This document shows, piece by piece, positions 49,022 through 61,460 of a stretch of DNA of 64,000 bases (its first letter is position 1; every line of letters starts with the position of its first letter). Position numbers and translations under genes: made by a program. Below the pieces are notes generated by a model, which made no database searches, was not told the origin of the DNA, and saw only the letters and a list, made by a program, of their open reading frames with translations. Source of the stretch: Artocarpus heterophyllus (taxonomy: Eukaryota > Streptophyta > Magnoliopsida > Rosales > Moraceae); contig CM046333.1 of assembly GCA_025403435.1 (NCBI GenBank), forward strand, positions 13,045,770 through 13,109,769. Direction: 5' to 3'.

Positions 49022-50003
49022 AAAAAATCCGTATTTTACCCTTTGATTTGCTTGCCTTATGCTTAAAAAGGCAGTGTCGTTTAGTTCCTGAAATGCTGAT
49101 GTTTCCACTTGCCGGATTGTAAATAATGTAGTCAACTAATGTTTTTGCATTTTTTGAAAGGGTAACTTGCCGGATTGTTATTTAACTGTAGTAACTAATG
49201 TAGTCAACTAATGTAGTCAACTAATGTTTTTGCATGTTTCCACTTGCCGGATTGTTATTTAACTGTAGTAACTTTTTGCTCTCTTTTTTTTTATGCCAAC
49301 AATCCATTAGTTTTTCGTAGCCATTATTACTACATGCAACGGGCTAAAAGCGGTCTCTTTTTTTAAAATTTTTGGAAAAGAAAAACAATTATGGCGAATT
49401 TTATGCTGAGAACAGTGCAGCAAAGTTAGAAGCCTATCAGGAGGTATAAAACTCAAAATTGTACACATATAATAGAACTTGATGTAATTCAAAAATACTA
49501 GTATACTTGTGCAAAGAAATTTCCAATTATGTTTTGTATTTTCTCCTGTGAATCAAATTTTTAATTTCGGATGATGAGATCTATTTATATGGTAAGATAA
49601 TATCATATAAGGTAAATTAGTAGTGGTTGTAGAGAAGTTAACTAGAATCACCGAAAATATATTTTTTAATTTAATTTATAATTATTTTTTTTAAAAGCAA
49701 GGTCTGAAGGCTATACAAGTACACAGCTTGACACGGCATATCGAGCATAATGTATTAGCTTCTGCATAAAATACCGTGTCTTGTTTATTGGTCGAGTAGG
49801 TGCTACGTGAGAACGACAGTACTTATCTTATCATCAGTTCCATAATCCTGAAGAAAACGTAATAGATGACGCTCTTGATTCACGGAGTGCTGTGCCAAGG
49901 GCATTTTAATGGTCGCGATGTCTAGGACAGAGGCAGTCCCATTTTCCGAAAGGGATGAGCCACTTCTCTAGCGCTTCTTAGAAGTTCCTTAAACTGTCCG
50001 AGA
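49022..50003. other. Intergenic upstream of the PPR gene
   Basis: A small tandem-repeat block lies at 49090-49280. The rest is AT-rich, and about 49700-50003 is the likely promoter and leader. No TATA box was firmly placed. Confidence 0.5.
49090..49280. repeat. Irregular tandem repeats
   Basis: 'acttgccggattgt' occurs three times, 'gtagtcaactaatg' three times and 'gttatttaactgtagtaact' twice, in nested order. This looks like successive slippage or duplication events. Confidence 0.8.
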
Positions 50004-52403
50004 ATGGCCGTAACGATATCTCGTTGCTACCATTACTGCCACAACTCCATAACCCCGATAAAGCTTTCGGAGAAACGGCTAACCGATTCCAAGCCCAGAA
50101 CTTGGAAACCGATTCCAAGTTGTAGAAAAAAACCAAAGAATTTAATCGAAAAGAGCCGAGATTCGTCTTCGTCGATCACATGGGATCTTCGGAAATATAT
50201 TGATTCTAGGCAAATGACGGAAGCACTTGAAATCTTCGAGAAAAAAAACTGTTCCGAGACTTATATTTGGAATCTCATGATTAGAGGGTTAACTGATAGT
50301 GGGTTGTTTTCAAAGGCCGTTGATTTTTATCACAGAATGCAAAGGGAAGGAATTCGAGCGGATAACTTTACCTACCCATTTGTGATCAAGGCTTGTGGGG
50401 CGTCGTTGTCGTTTTCCGAAGGACAAAAGGTCCATGGGAAGTTGTTTAAGGTTGGGTTGAGCTCGGATGTTTGTGTATGTAACTCGCTTGTTTCTATGTA
50501 TGGGAAACTTGGTTGTATGGAATTTGCAGATATGGTGTTTGATGAAATGCCTGTGAGAGATCTTGTTTCTTGGAATTCCTTGATTAGTGGATATGTTTCT
50601 GTTGGGGATGGTAGAAACTCGTTACTCTGTTTGTTGGACATGCAAGCATTCGGAATGAAGCCCGATAGGTTCGGCATGATTAGTGCGCTGAAAGCTTGTT
50701 CCATAGAGGGTTTTATCCGAAGTGGGAAAGAAGTTCATTCTCAGGTTCTCAAATGTGGGTTTGAGTTGGATCTGATGGTTCGAACTTCGCTTCTTGACAT
50801 GTATTGCAAGTGTGGTAGGGTGGATTTTGCTGAGAGGTTGTTTCGAGAGATTTCTTGGAAAAATATTGTGGTTTGGAATGTGATGATCAGAGGGTATGTA
50901 TTGAATTCTCAACCTCTAGGGTCATTTGCTTGCCTGAAAGAGATGCAAGAGGATGATGGCTTGAGCCCTGATGCTATTTCGATCATTAACTTTCTCCCCT
51001 CATGTGCACAGTTAGGGGCCTTTTTGGACGGTAAATCTGTTCATGGATATACCGTTAGAAAAGGGTTTCTCCCTCATGTGGTGTTGGAAACTTCTTTGAT
51101 TGATTTATATGGAGCCTTTGGAAAGTCAAAATCGGCGGAATATATATTTGATCGAATGGAAGAAAAAAGCTTGGTAACATGGAATTCGATGATTTCTGCT
51201 TACGTACAAAATGGACAGAATGAGGAAGCATTAGACCTATTTCAAGAACTCTTGACAAAGCCTCTGCAACCAGATGCTATTACCATAGCAAGCATCCTAC
51301 CTGCATACTCTGAAGTGGCATCGCTTAAGGAGGGGAAGCAAATTCACGGTTATATTGCAAAATCAGAGCACTGTTTGAATACGTATATTTCGAATTCACT
51401 TGTTTACATGCATGCAAAGTGCGGTGAACTAGAGACTGCTAGAGAAATTTTTGACCGGATATTGTTTAGAGATGTCAGTTCATGGAACACTATTATTATG
51501 GCCTATGCCATTCATGGGTTTGGAAGAAAGTCAATCGAATTGTTCTCTGAGATGAGAGATGAGGGCATCAAACCCAATTACAGCACCTTTGTTTCCTTGT
51601 TAACATCTTGCAGCACATCTGGCATGGTCCACGAGGGGTGGAGATTCTATAACTCAATGAAAAGAAGCTACGACATTGATCCCGGGCTAGAGCATTATGG
51701 TTGTATTCTTGATCTCATTGGTCGAACAGGCGAACCTAACCGAGCCAAGAATTTTATTGAAGAAATGCCGTTGACACCCACAGGCCGGATCTGGGGATCA
51801 TTACTAACTGCTAGTAGAAACCATACAAATATTGAGCTCGCGGAACATGCTGCGGAACACATTTTTGCTTTGGAACATGATAATACGGGGTGTTATGTTT
51901 TGCTTTCTAATTTGTATGCGGAAGCCGAAAGGTGGGCGGATGTAGAAAGGATAAAATCTCTCATGAAACAAATAGGAATAGAGAAAACTGTTGGATGGAG
52001 CTTGGTTGAGAGTACTACATCATGTAAGCCTCACAGATTCATCAATCAAGATAGATCACACGTTCAAACTAACGTAATCTATGATGTCTTGGATATACTC
52101 TCGAGAAATATAGGTGAAGAGAAAAGTGTTCATGGAATGATCAAGTTCAAGCCACTAGATTTGATGAATAAAAGAGCATTTTCCCCAGAGAATCACAGTG
52201 TGAGATTGGCAATCTGTTTTGGGTTGATCTCCACAAAAGTTGGAAACCCTGTTCTTGTGAGGAAAAACACTAGAATTTGTAAACACTGCCATAGTTTTGT
52301 AAAGAAGATTTCGGAGATCACCAAAAGAGAGATTATAGTTGGGGACTCCAAAGTTTTCCACCATTTCAGAGATGGGAATTGCTCATGCTGTAATTATTGG
52401 TGA
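50004..52403 (+). CDS. PLS-class PPR protein with DYW domain (degenerate active site)
   Basis: An intronless gene of 799 residues. A basic, hydroxylated N-terminus suggests import into plastids or mitochondria. About a dozen P, L and S repeats follow (for example [44 protein letters not shown]), then the E region ([20 protein letters not shown] onward) and a C-terminal DYW domain. In that domain the usual HSE zinc/catalytic box reads HSV (H731, V733), CxxC is present (C759, C762), and the end is CSCCNYW rather than DYW. Family knowledge: PLS-DYW proteins bind organellar RNA one base per repeat and direct C-to-U editing, with the HxE glutamate needed for catalysis. The loss suggests binding or partner-assisted editing rather than self-catalysis. 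Nearest remembered relative is At4g35130, which I believe also ends NYW. Confidence 0.93.
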   Translation: MAVTISRCYHYCHNSITPIKLSEKRLTDSKPRTWKPIPSCRKKPKNLIEKSRDSSSSITWDLRKYIDSRQMTEALEIFEKKNCSETYIWNLMIRGLTDSGLFSKAVDFYHRMQREGIRADNFTYPFVIKACGASLSFSEGQKVHGKLFKVGLSSDVCVCNSLVSMYGKLGCMEFADMVFDEMPVRDLVSWNSLISGYVSVGDGRNSLLCLLDMQAFGMKPDRFGMISALKACSIEGFIRSGKEVHSQVLKCGFELDLMVRTSLLDMYCKCGRVDFAERLFREISWKNIVVWNVMIRGYVLNSQPLGSFACLKEMQEDDGLSPDAISIINFLPSCAQLGAFLDGKSVHGYTVRKGFLPHVVLETSLIDLYGAFGKSKSAEYIFDRMEEKSLVTWNSMISAYVQNGQNEEALDLFQELLTKPLQPDAITIASILPAYSEVASLKEGKQIHGYIAKSEHCLNTYISNSLVYMHAKCGELETAREIFDRILFRDVSSWNTIIMAYAIHGFGRKSIELFSEMRDEGIKPNYSTFVSLLTSCSTSGMVHEGWRFYNSMKRSYDIDPGLEHYGCILDLIGRTGEPNRAKNFIEEMPLTPTGRIWGSLLTASRNHTNIELAEHAAEHIFALEHDNTGCYVLLSNLYAEAERWADVERIKSLMKQIGIEKTVGWSLVESTTSCKPHRFINQDRSHVQTNVIYDVLDILSRNIGEEKSVHGMIKFKPLDLMNKRAFSPENHSVRLAICFGLISTKVGNPVLVRKNTRICKHCHSFVKKISEITKREIIVGDSKVFHHFRDGNCSCCNYW

Positions 52404-53979
52404 TTGTTGGTAATTATTAAAAAAAACGAGAGTTGGTGAAAATTTGACACGTATTGGATATATGTTGAAAGTTTTGATCAGATCCACATGTTATTCAAAC
52501 ATCTTCGTCAAGAATATTATGTAGATATCGGACGTCATTTTGTCACAACAGCAATTAGACATCGATTTAAATAGCAATTATCTTTAGCCAAAAAAAAAAA
52601 AAAATCTATAGGATGCATCTTATTCATGAAAGTGACAAAAACTTGTGGATTTTGGATAATCTCTCCTAATGGATAACATCCTACACGTATCCAATTAGTG
52701 AGTTGGCCTTCTGCTTTAATTTCATAGCACTTAAATCATTAGAACCACACCCACCACGAATCAATCTTCACACTCACAAAACTTGAATTGAATGCCCAAA
52801 AAAATAAAAATAAAAATAAAAATAAAGGCGTTGCCCACCGAATTTTTATAAAATAGTACATTGCTATTGTGAATGACTCGCAAATGATTATTTCTAACAA
52901 TTAGTTTATAGCTCCTTTTACGCCTTTGCAATTACGGTTCCAACCATTTTTTGCCATAAAAAAACAAACAATTCCAACTGTAAAAAATAGGTTCCATAAT
53001 TCACAATTTGTCCACCAATATAAGTTATCTACAGTTCCTCCTATTTGTGTTACTTCTTCGACAGAGCAAATTTCTAATCAATTGAAACAAGACATATACT
53101 TTAAATAATATGGGCTAATATTATAGTAATAATTGTTTTCGACTTTATTACATTTAAAAGTGATACTCATAGTCTAATATTAGAAAATAATCCCTTCCCC
53201 CAACAGTTAAACATAATTTGTATTGACTTTCTTGCCATTCAGTTGTTTTCTTCGAAGAAACCACACCTTTTTTTTTTTTTTTCTCTCTGACTTTCTCTTC
53301 TTCTTTAGATACCAAAGAAAACAACGGATATGTACTCACATTTTTTTTAACACCACATAATTCAAAATTTAATTGTATACTTGGTGTGTGGTGAGAGTAG
53401 TTATAATTAAAATTTTTAAATTGAATGTTGGAGCATATGAGAATCTTTTACCAAACACTTTTTTATACATAAAAATTTAATTTAATCAAATTTAATATAA
53501 GGTGTTTAACAAATCAACTTAAACTAAAAAAATTAATTTAAAAATTATACCATATAAAAATTTTATATTATAATAGCTTTTTATTTTATATTGTAAATAT
53601 AAGACTTTGCATTGTTGCTGATTTTTCAGTGTCAAAGTACCCTCCAAAGTAAAGATTAAGATTACTTGACTGGTGTTATATTAAGATGTTTTTGGTCAAC
53701 ACCCTTCTTCCGCTGCATTTGCAAATAGAGAGGGAATGTGCTGCTTTATGACCAAACACAACAAAAAGAAAAAGTCAAGTGTTTCACAGAAAAATCATGT
53801 GCTCACTGTATCAAATATAATACACCTTGGCCATTCTATTTACAAATCATCAAATTCCTTTCCCAAAAAGAAAAAAAAAAAAACATGAGAATCTTCATTT
53901 ACAGCGCGTGTAATCTATACTCTATCTACCACTCAAAAACACAAATTTCTAAAAATGCCCCTCCTCTCTCTCTCGCTTC
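52404..53979. other. Intergenic, AT-rich
   Basis: It contains 3' flanks of the PPR gene and, from about 53900, the 3' flank of the convergent minus-strand gene. A-rich simple repeats lie at 52799-52830. No gene was recognised; short plus-strand frames near 53738-54409 are shadows of the minus-strand gene or chance. Confidence 0.5.
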
Positions 53980-54588
53980 TCAGTCAACTTTCTCGTCGTC
54001 TTCGTATTCCTCATCTTCATCATCCTCCTCCTCCTCCTCCTCAGTATCTCTTCTCCTTCTTCTATCCAACATCAATTCCCCAAACACCTCCTTAACCGTC
54101 CTCGAAACGACGTCGCAGAGCCACCCGAAGCAGCCATACTCGCCGCCGCCGCATAAGCACATCTCCTTGAGCCTCCAGAGGATTCCTTCTCTGTCGCCGA
54201 ACGACGTCGTCGGGGTGGACATCGGCTGGAGATACGCCATGGCCGCGTGCTTCACCAGCGGATTCCTGATCGGGATCTCGTGCCAGCTCGACGACGGCGT
54301 CGGCGACATGGCCGTCGCCGGCGCCGAGGGCAGAAGGTCCTTCAGGCTCGTGTACTCGACGGCTGAAGACGACGGCTGCACAGCCGTCATCTCGATGTCC
54401 GGAGTCTGAAGCCGCAGCGAGTGGAATCCGTTCGGAGACGACGACCACGGAGACCCAGAATCGGATTTCGGCGGCGGAAAATCCGAGCTCGGATTCTTGA
54501 ATTCAGCGGCTTCCATGGGCGTCAAGGGTGACTGGAGATGAAGAGCGAAGGAAGCTGATTTCTTTGATTTCCTTTGAAGGACGAACAT
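53980..54588 (-). CDS. Plant protein of unknown function with acidic tail, 202 aa
   Basis: An intronless minus-strand gene. The start at 54588 is 62 bases below a TATA box. The N-terminal third is Ser/Pro-rich. A compact block follows: YTSLKDLLPS (about 79-88), SWHEIPIRNPLVKHAAMAYL (about 101-120), then LKEMCLCGGGEYGCFGWLCD (140-159) with four Cys, and an almost pure Glu/Asp tail (about 183-202) encoded by a CTC/CTT simple repeat on the plus strand. The Ser/Pro start and the SWHEIPI..NPLVK block remind me of unnamed plant-specific proteins; I cannot give a function. The Cys-rich block could bind metal or be lipid-modified, which is speculation. Antisense frames are GC-rich shadows. Confidence 0.7.
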   Translation of the reverse strand: MFVLQRKSKKSASFALHLQSPLTPMEAAEFKNPSSDFPPPKSDSGSPWSSSPNGFHSLRLQTPDIEMTAVQPSSSAVEYTSLKDLLPSAPATAMSPTPSSSWHEIPIRNPLVKHAAMAYLQPMSTPTTSFGDREGILWRLKEMCLCGGGEYGCFGWLCDVVSRTVKEVFGELMLDRRRRRDTEEEEEEDDEDEEYEDDEKVD

Positions 54589-54649
54589 GAAAGATTTTCT
54601 CGGGAAAGAGAGAGAGAAAGAGGAAGAAAAATTGGATTTTTGAGGGTTT

Positions 54650-54659
54650 TATTTATATA
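54650..54659 (-). promoter_or_regulatory. TATA box of the 54 kb minus-strand gene
   Basis: The minus strand reads TATATAAATA, 62 bases upstream of the start codon, leaving a GA-rich leader of roughly 30 bases. Confidence 0.6.
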
Positions 54660-56254
54660 TGGTTGTAAACTTGTACTAATTTTGGTTTCTTGGGTGGCAC
54701 AGAGTGTTTGTAAGCAGAGGAAGGAAAAAATTTTTACATGTATTTTTACTTGTAGAAATTTTTATTTTGTCCAAATTCTCTTTCTCTCTCTTTTTTTTTT
54801 TTTTGGAATATTGTGGATCAAAATGGTACGCGAATTTTGCAGGAAAATACGTGGAAAAGACTTTGGCTGTTTATTTCTGGTCATATTTATAGAAATCATA
54901 CTATATATGATTATCAATGATGCCAATATAATGCAAATATAATAATTTAATTCGTAATGTCGTGGACGTTTCTTTAGGCGTCGTAGTATTGATTTGATAA
55001 TCATGTTCACAAGGCAAGAGCTTTCAGCTTATATGGTTATAGTCATATACATATCTTTTTGCAAGGATCGCTTTGCTGTCCAATAATGAAAATGTCATAT
55101 TATGCACATCCTGTACATCAACAAATATGTTTAATTAGAATTCTATTTATTATTTATAGTAATATAAGTATGTTTCTGGGTGATTAATAAAATTTTTAAA
55201 GTTTTGTTGTGTTACTGTATCAATATTTCCAATAAATTTCACCATGCAAATTAAGCCATTTTGACCACAAAAAGATGTTAAGGTGATAACTAAGCATAAT
55301 GAATCACCAAAGTAGTAAAAAATCAAGTTATAATTATCCTTTCGTGCAAATTGTAAACTAAATATTTCACTTCTTCCCTCCATTGGTTCGGCATCCCCTA
55401 GAGCTTCACTTCCCAAAAATTTTTGCTTCAAAAAAAGCCAAAGTTTCATATTCTAATCAAGAGTTAAGACTAAGAACAAGAGTTTAGTTCAAGAAAAGAC
55501 AATTCTAGAAGGTAAAATCCTAGAATTTTCTCATGTGTTACTAGGGTTTACTTTGGGTTTTGGAGGGAATCTTGATGAGGGTTTTCTTGCCATGGTGTAT
55601 GTCTAGGAAGATTGTTTAAAATCAAGCTTCATGGAGATTCACAAGCTTACAAATCCTTTGGTAAAAAGCTTAAATTTCTATTTTTAAGTTCATTGTTGTT
55701 TTTAATTTTTTGTATCAAGTTTGGCATGCAATTGCTTAAAAGTAGATGGCATGTTTAAAGGATTCTATGGCATGTTTATATAGTGTATTTTGTGTATGTT
55801 GATGATGATTGAAGGCTAGAAACTAGGGTTTATGTGCTTGAAATCAGATTGGACAAAAACTATGCAAATTGCAAAGTTTAGATAATTTTTGAAAAAATGA
55901 AATTTTAACATGTTTAAACATGATTTAATTTTAGAGTAAGATTTAAATCTGTTCAAAATAGTGAGATTTATAACTTTTACGATTAAGGTTTTGTAAAATT
56001 TTGAAAGGATTAAATTGAAAAGATTTGTACAAATTCAATAGAATTGAAAAATGATAGAAAACTCCACTGTATGGTTGGAATTTAAGAAAAGTTAAAATAC
56101 AAAAATTGTAGATCTTGATGAAAGCGTTGGATATTGCAAACAGCTTGTCAAAATTCCATATAGTTTATGAGATATGAATTTTACGAACTTTTCTCACAAA
56201 AATTTCAACAAATGTTAAAAAGAAAAATGTTTTTAAATTAAACGAATTTGAATT
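54660..56254. other. Intergenic; right part probably old LTR-like DNA
   Basis: From about 55450 the sequence has features often met in plant gypsy LTRs ('attgtagatcttgatgaaag', 'aaaattccatatagtttatg'). It seems to continue on the other side of the solo LTR (58602 onward), so the solo LTR would be nested in it. Edges were not found. Confidence 0.4.
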
Positions 56255-57247
56255 TGTAACGCACCTATATGGGGGTTAATAGTTTTTAATGAGATAAAAT
56301 AAAAATAAAAAATAAAAGTAAAATCTTAAAAATAAAGTTGCCCGGGGCTTAAATAAAAACTCTCAATATCAAAAATAAAAATATAATCGACAAATAATCC
56401 ACAGTTTAATGTAGCACCTTAAATTTAATATTATAAACTGTCGTCGTCATCATTTTAACCCTCAACACATTGTAATACAGTCACAGAAAGTAACAATTGA
56501 TGCTTACATTATCATGAAGAACATTCTCAACAATTGAAGCAGTCCCAATGTAATATAGCTACATCACTTCCTCAACTATTTTTCTCGTAGCCACCTCACA
56601 CTTAGTGAGTCCTGAAAAGATAAAAATATAAGGGAATGAGCGACACTATGCTCAGTAGAGAAAACCATTACTCACCTTTAGGTTTTTATTATTACCACAT
56701 TAAAACCTGCATGGTTAGTAGGTTACATCATATTCCAGATTATGAGGTTTATTATGATCACATCTTATGGATACCATAGTTAATCATTACCAAGTTTCAT
56801 AATTACACATTTATACAAATATTACCGATCATCATTGTTCTTAGGTATCCATTTTAAATAGAGTATCACTCAACTCATCGAAACCCAATTGGGCGCACTT
56901 GATCACCCTATAAACATTCCAAGGGTGTTCCGGTGAGGGGACATCAAGCCCCGAGTCCTCACCAAATCGATTCCTGTACAGTGTGTTTTGGGACTTTCAA
57001 CCCAAGGAAGCGTCATCACATTCCCCCTATTTTACCTGTTAGGGTATTCATGCCTAAGGACGTAACCGCCGCCCTCTTCATGTCTCACTATTTCTCTATA
57101 TTAAATCATTAATAAGAGAGTCAATTTTCCTAAGCATGCTTCTCAATTTATAACATGTGTCAATTCATTATGTTCCTCGCCGTACAATACAAGACGAGTC
57201 CATGTCATAGTTTTATATGTGATACTCATATAATATCAGTTCAACAT

Positions 57248-57281
<34 letters not shown>

Positions 57282-58601
57282 TGCGGTAAAACAATCAATT
57301 TTAATTCTATAAAAACCTCACAAAAGATGAGTAATAGAATCCCTACCTTTCAAGCTTATCAACAATCTTTTAATCCTGGAATCAATTAACGTTAGCTCCA
57401 TACTCCCTTGATCCTAAGGCGTGCATAAGGACAATTAAAACTAAAGCACAACATACAACTACATTCATAAATAAATCATGTGTAAACCTATCTTACTAGT
57501 ATGCCATTAAAGCTTTTATGTAAATCTCTTTTGAATACCACAGTAAACAATTTTTTGTCTTAACACAATATAAAATGTGAACAAGTAATCTATATGTTTT
57601 AGTCCCTAATAAGATTCATCAATTACTTAGGATAATATTGGAAAGGTTGTAAGACATTAAAGAATTAGGTGGTGAGCAAATATGGGTTTTTGGTTCAGGT
57701 TAGCAGCTGGTGTACCATAACAAACTGGCAGGTTTACTAGTTTCTAATCCGAAAATTGAATAATTCTTAGAAAATAAAATACAACTCCGATTTAGGTTTA
57801 TGATAGCTCATTAGAAAGCTTAGGATGCTACTTTTCAAATATGCAAACCAATTCATAAAATTCATTTTAATTTAATCCCAGAATTTCAAGAAATAGCCAC
57901 TGCCCATAGAGGTATTACAAAGTTTAACAATATAAATTTTCTGTCTATGGCATAGCAACAAACATATACGTAGGTTTAAGAACGTAAATTTGAATAATCC
58001 TTTAGTATAAAAGAAAATTTATAAATGAAAGACTAAATTTGCTCATAAGATTCTAACCTCGGATTATGGTTAGTTGGAAGCTTGAAATGGCTTCAAAACA
58101 GGCTCCTTTACTTCGGTATGACTGAAATTCTTGCTCAAATGGAGGTGATGGTGGCTGATTTTTATGGCTGCCTTGAAGAAGTTCTCTAAGTATTTTGTTT
58201 CAGCAAAGAAATGAGAAGAAGAGTATGGGAACCGTGGAAGAGAAAGGAAGAAAAGATGAAGTCTTTGAAGAGAAGTGATAGAAACAATTATGGAGGAGAC
58301 ATGTTGAAGCATGTCACGGAGGAAATAAAGAAAATGAGGGTCAAGAGTAGTTGGAAAAGATATCCTTATGTCTCATCTAAAGACTTTAACACACATAATG
58401 CCAATATGACATTTTTAAGATTTATTAGAAGTTCTAAAGCTTTTTAGTAATCATACTAAATAAATATAGGAGAATTTTAGAAAATTTAAAAATAGATAAA
58501 AATAAATATTATAAAATAAATTTAAATGAAGCAATTTTTTTTATACACTAAAAATTAATTTAATTACCTTAATACCCGTTAGGAGAATAACGGGTGTCAC
58601 A
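56255..58601 (-). mobile_element. Solo LTR, family C copy 2, with TSD GAATT
   Basis: On the plus strand it starts TGTAACGCACC and ends CGGGTGTCACA. GAATT is duplicated perfectly at 56250-56254 and 58602-58606. Length is 2,347 bp. In reverse orientation it matches the 24518-26952 copy: TGTGACA(C/T)CC start, 'gaggggacatcaagccc', 'ttcatgc...aaccgccgccctcttca', and GCGTTACA end. No coding domains are present. An (AT)n tract lies at 57250-57279. Confidence 0.85.
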
Positions 58602-60500
58602 GAATTAGAAACCTTAGAGAATTTTAATATTGCGAAAAATTGAGACCAACGGTATAAAATGATTGTTTTTGGTTTGGGGGTCAAAATCGTCAAAATTCTC
58701 ATAAATTAAGTTAAAATAGTAAAGTTTTAATAAATGGGTTTTTACAACAAAAAGAAAATCCACACCTCGATTTCTTACCTTACTATCAATAAGCAACATT
58801 TTTGTGATGATTTAACAAAAACAGAACTGAAAAGTCTAATAAGGCCCATCTAGGGCAAAAATATTATTTTTCACAAAACGGCCTAAACGGATCCCAAAAT
58901 GCCCGAATTAGAAAAACGTCCTTTAGCAAGAGTAATTATGTTTTCCGTTAGTAACTGTAAGGCATCGTGAAATAAGAGAAATGGATTCCATAATGCTTGA
59001 TTTTTTAAACTAAGTAATAACCCGTTTCGGTAATTAACCTTCACGTCTTGTTGTCGACATATAGTTCGATAATAGTAAGTTGGCTAATGACGAAAAATTG
59101 TCCAAGAAGGACACTTAGGTGGATAGTAAAAGAACGAAAAACTGGTTAACGCTGTGTCAATTCTAAGTAAGTTCAAACTCCACCTACAGTGTGGAATAAA
59201 AGGTTTTGAAAAAAATATTATTTAAATTATTTTGTAAAATGCATTTGTTATGCACTTTTTTTTTTGAAGTCAATAAAGCATCATGCATGGATGTCAACCT
59301 GAATAAAAGGACTGGTAAAATGATTTACTAGACAAGAAAAAAAGTATCGTACCAGCTTCTGACTTAAGGGGAGTTTTAAGTTATGTTACGGTCTCGATAT
59401 TACAATGACTCATGTGCGCATATGTACGAATACTTAGGCCCCGATTAAGTCAATGATAAGGAAAGAATAATCAATGTTTATAAACAGGCATAAATGGATC
59501 ATGCATATTAGTAGAATATATCTGTTGACTATATTTGAACTTACTGAACAATAACTCACATAGTGATTTCATGTTGTAGAAAATTTAGCCAAGAGGCTAG
59601 AATAAAATTATTGTTGAGCTAGCAACGATACATGAGCAAATGCACACGTAAAGGTTTGGACATCGCCACAGAAAATTTTTTGTTATATATATTAAATAAA
59701 TTTAGAATTTGTACTTTAAAAGAAATATTAAGTACAAAGTCTAAACTCTTTTGAGAAACAACATTGTAATAATTCTATATGAAAAATGAAAAAAGTTTTA
59801 TGTATTATAAAAAAAATGTTTCTTAATTTTTAAAGCTAAGTGAGTGAGTACAGTATTATAAACGGACTTGAAAAAATTGGGTCGCCGCAAAGAAAGCAAG
59901 AGAGAAAGAAATGATGGAAGAGAAAGGAGAAAGGGCAATGGCTGGAAAGAGAAGAGAGAGGAAACGAGAGAAAAGGAAAGAAGGGGAGAGAGAGAAAAAG
60001 AGAAAGAGGAGAAAAAATCATGGACTAAATTGAGCGTATTTTATATTTGAATTGAAGATGTTTTTATAATTTATCTAGTTGATAAGTTTACATTTATGTT
60101 TTTTACCTATTTGTTAATTTTGTTTTAAATTTAGCCTATTAATTTTTATTCCTTTATAAGTGTAGTCTATTTTTTTCATTCTCCCTAAATTAGGCACGAT
60201 GTTATTTACAAAATCTTGTTATTTATTTGTGTCACGTTGGTGTGTAAATTAAATTCAAAGATTTCAAAAATGTATATTTTAAATAGCAATGTTTTATTGT
60301 AGTGTTTTCACTAATTCAGCCCCGGTTCTTCTCCTAGTTCTTTGGCCCGCAAGGGCCTTTGCCTTACTAAAAGATTACGTATGAATTGGGTCCTTTTATT
60401 AAATATTGAGAAGATGGAGCAGTAACAGATTTTGCTTCTCTTTTATTAAAAGATCTCATTAGTTAAAAAAATAAAGCAAACAACATATTTAAATAAAAAC
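58602..60500. other. Probable right half of nested LTR-like DNA, then AT-rich
   Basis: The segment to about 59680 includes 'gaacttactgaacaataactcacatag' (given here in part as a known type of LTR block near 59547) and 'cggcctaaacgg'. It then passes into a GA-rich block (59870-60010) and AT-rich DNA. No gene was recognised. Confidence 0.35.
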
Positions 60501-61460
60501 CCCAAAATACCCTCCAACAGATGGCTCTGTTATTTCTTTGCATCATCATCATCATCATCATTTTTATTATTATTATTATTATTTCTCCCTATCTTTCCTG
60601 CGTTTCTCTCTCTCCTCTATCTTTGTGTTGCACGACAAGCACCCATGGCCGAACTTTAACCCACCCAGGTCTTCGACATCGACTATCACGTCGCCGCCGG
60701 CAAGGATAAAGTTGCATCTCAAGTCCACCGTGACCGTGAGTTCAGTCCGTGACCACGATCATAATCGCGATGTATAGCTTCGACTGAGAATCTCATGTCG
60801 TCGTTGTCTGCAACTCCGTCACCATTTGCAACTCCGATTTCCTTTATTTCTCTCTCTCCCTTCCCCTCTCTCTCGTCTGTTTGTCTGTCTCTATCGAGAA
60901 GCTCCGATCTCTTTCTCTCCGCAACGAATCTTCAAGATTTCCGACCACCATTTTTCCCTTCCCTTGTCGTCATCGCTGATCGAACCGTTGCTACTCCGTC
61001 GCAAATTGCTTCTATATTCGCTTCGTCTAATTACGATTTGGTTTTAGTGAGAGAAACTCTGGTTTAGTGAGAGAAAGTGACCTGAAAATGTGAACTTTAT
61101 TTATATTGTAATACTCAAAGACACGTGGCAGCAACTAATTCGTTGTGACACCATTACAGAACAAATTTCACAGCCACTTGAACTAACGCATTACAAAAAC
61201 GGTTATATTAACTACTAGAAGTATCTGACTTAATACGTCGGGACTCGTCCACTCGTGAATTGTACAAATTTTGGTGCTCCATCATGCAGACCTCACGAGT
61301 TTATCTTTGTCGTTGTCGAAACTGTCGCACCAAGGAATACTCACGCCGGAAGACGAAGCTGCTACGCTGGAGTTATAGACCGCGTGAGGAGCAGTGGCAG
61401 GGAGAGGAGATAGAAAAAAAAAATCTGGAAAAAATTGAAAAACAATAAAAACAGTGCTGT
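60500..61460 (+). other. GC-richer island, CT-rich, unassigned
   Basis: (CAT)n/(TTA)n simple repeats at about 60541-60585 are followed by a CT-rich segment with Ser/Leu-rich chance frames (60795-61067 and 60826-61047). A second short frame (61260-61448) is Arg-rich. None shows a domain. It resembles the 30.6-31.1 kb island in style and may be transposon-derived. Confidence 0.3.

Noticed and set aside
54092..54448. GC-rich 118-residue frame overlapping the 54 kb gene in another frame
   Set aside because: Shadow of the real gene; Arg/Ala/Asp-rich composition follows from its GC-rich codons.
60795..61067. 90-residue Ser/Leu/Pro frame
   Set aside because: Comes from a CT-rich stretch. No domain, and overlapping frames are equally long.
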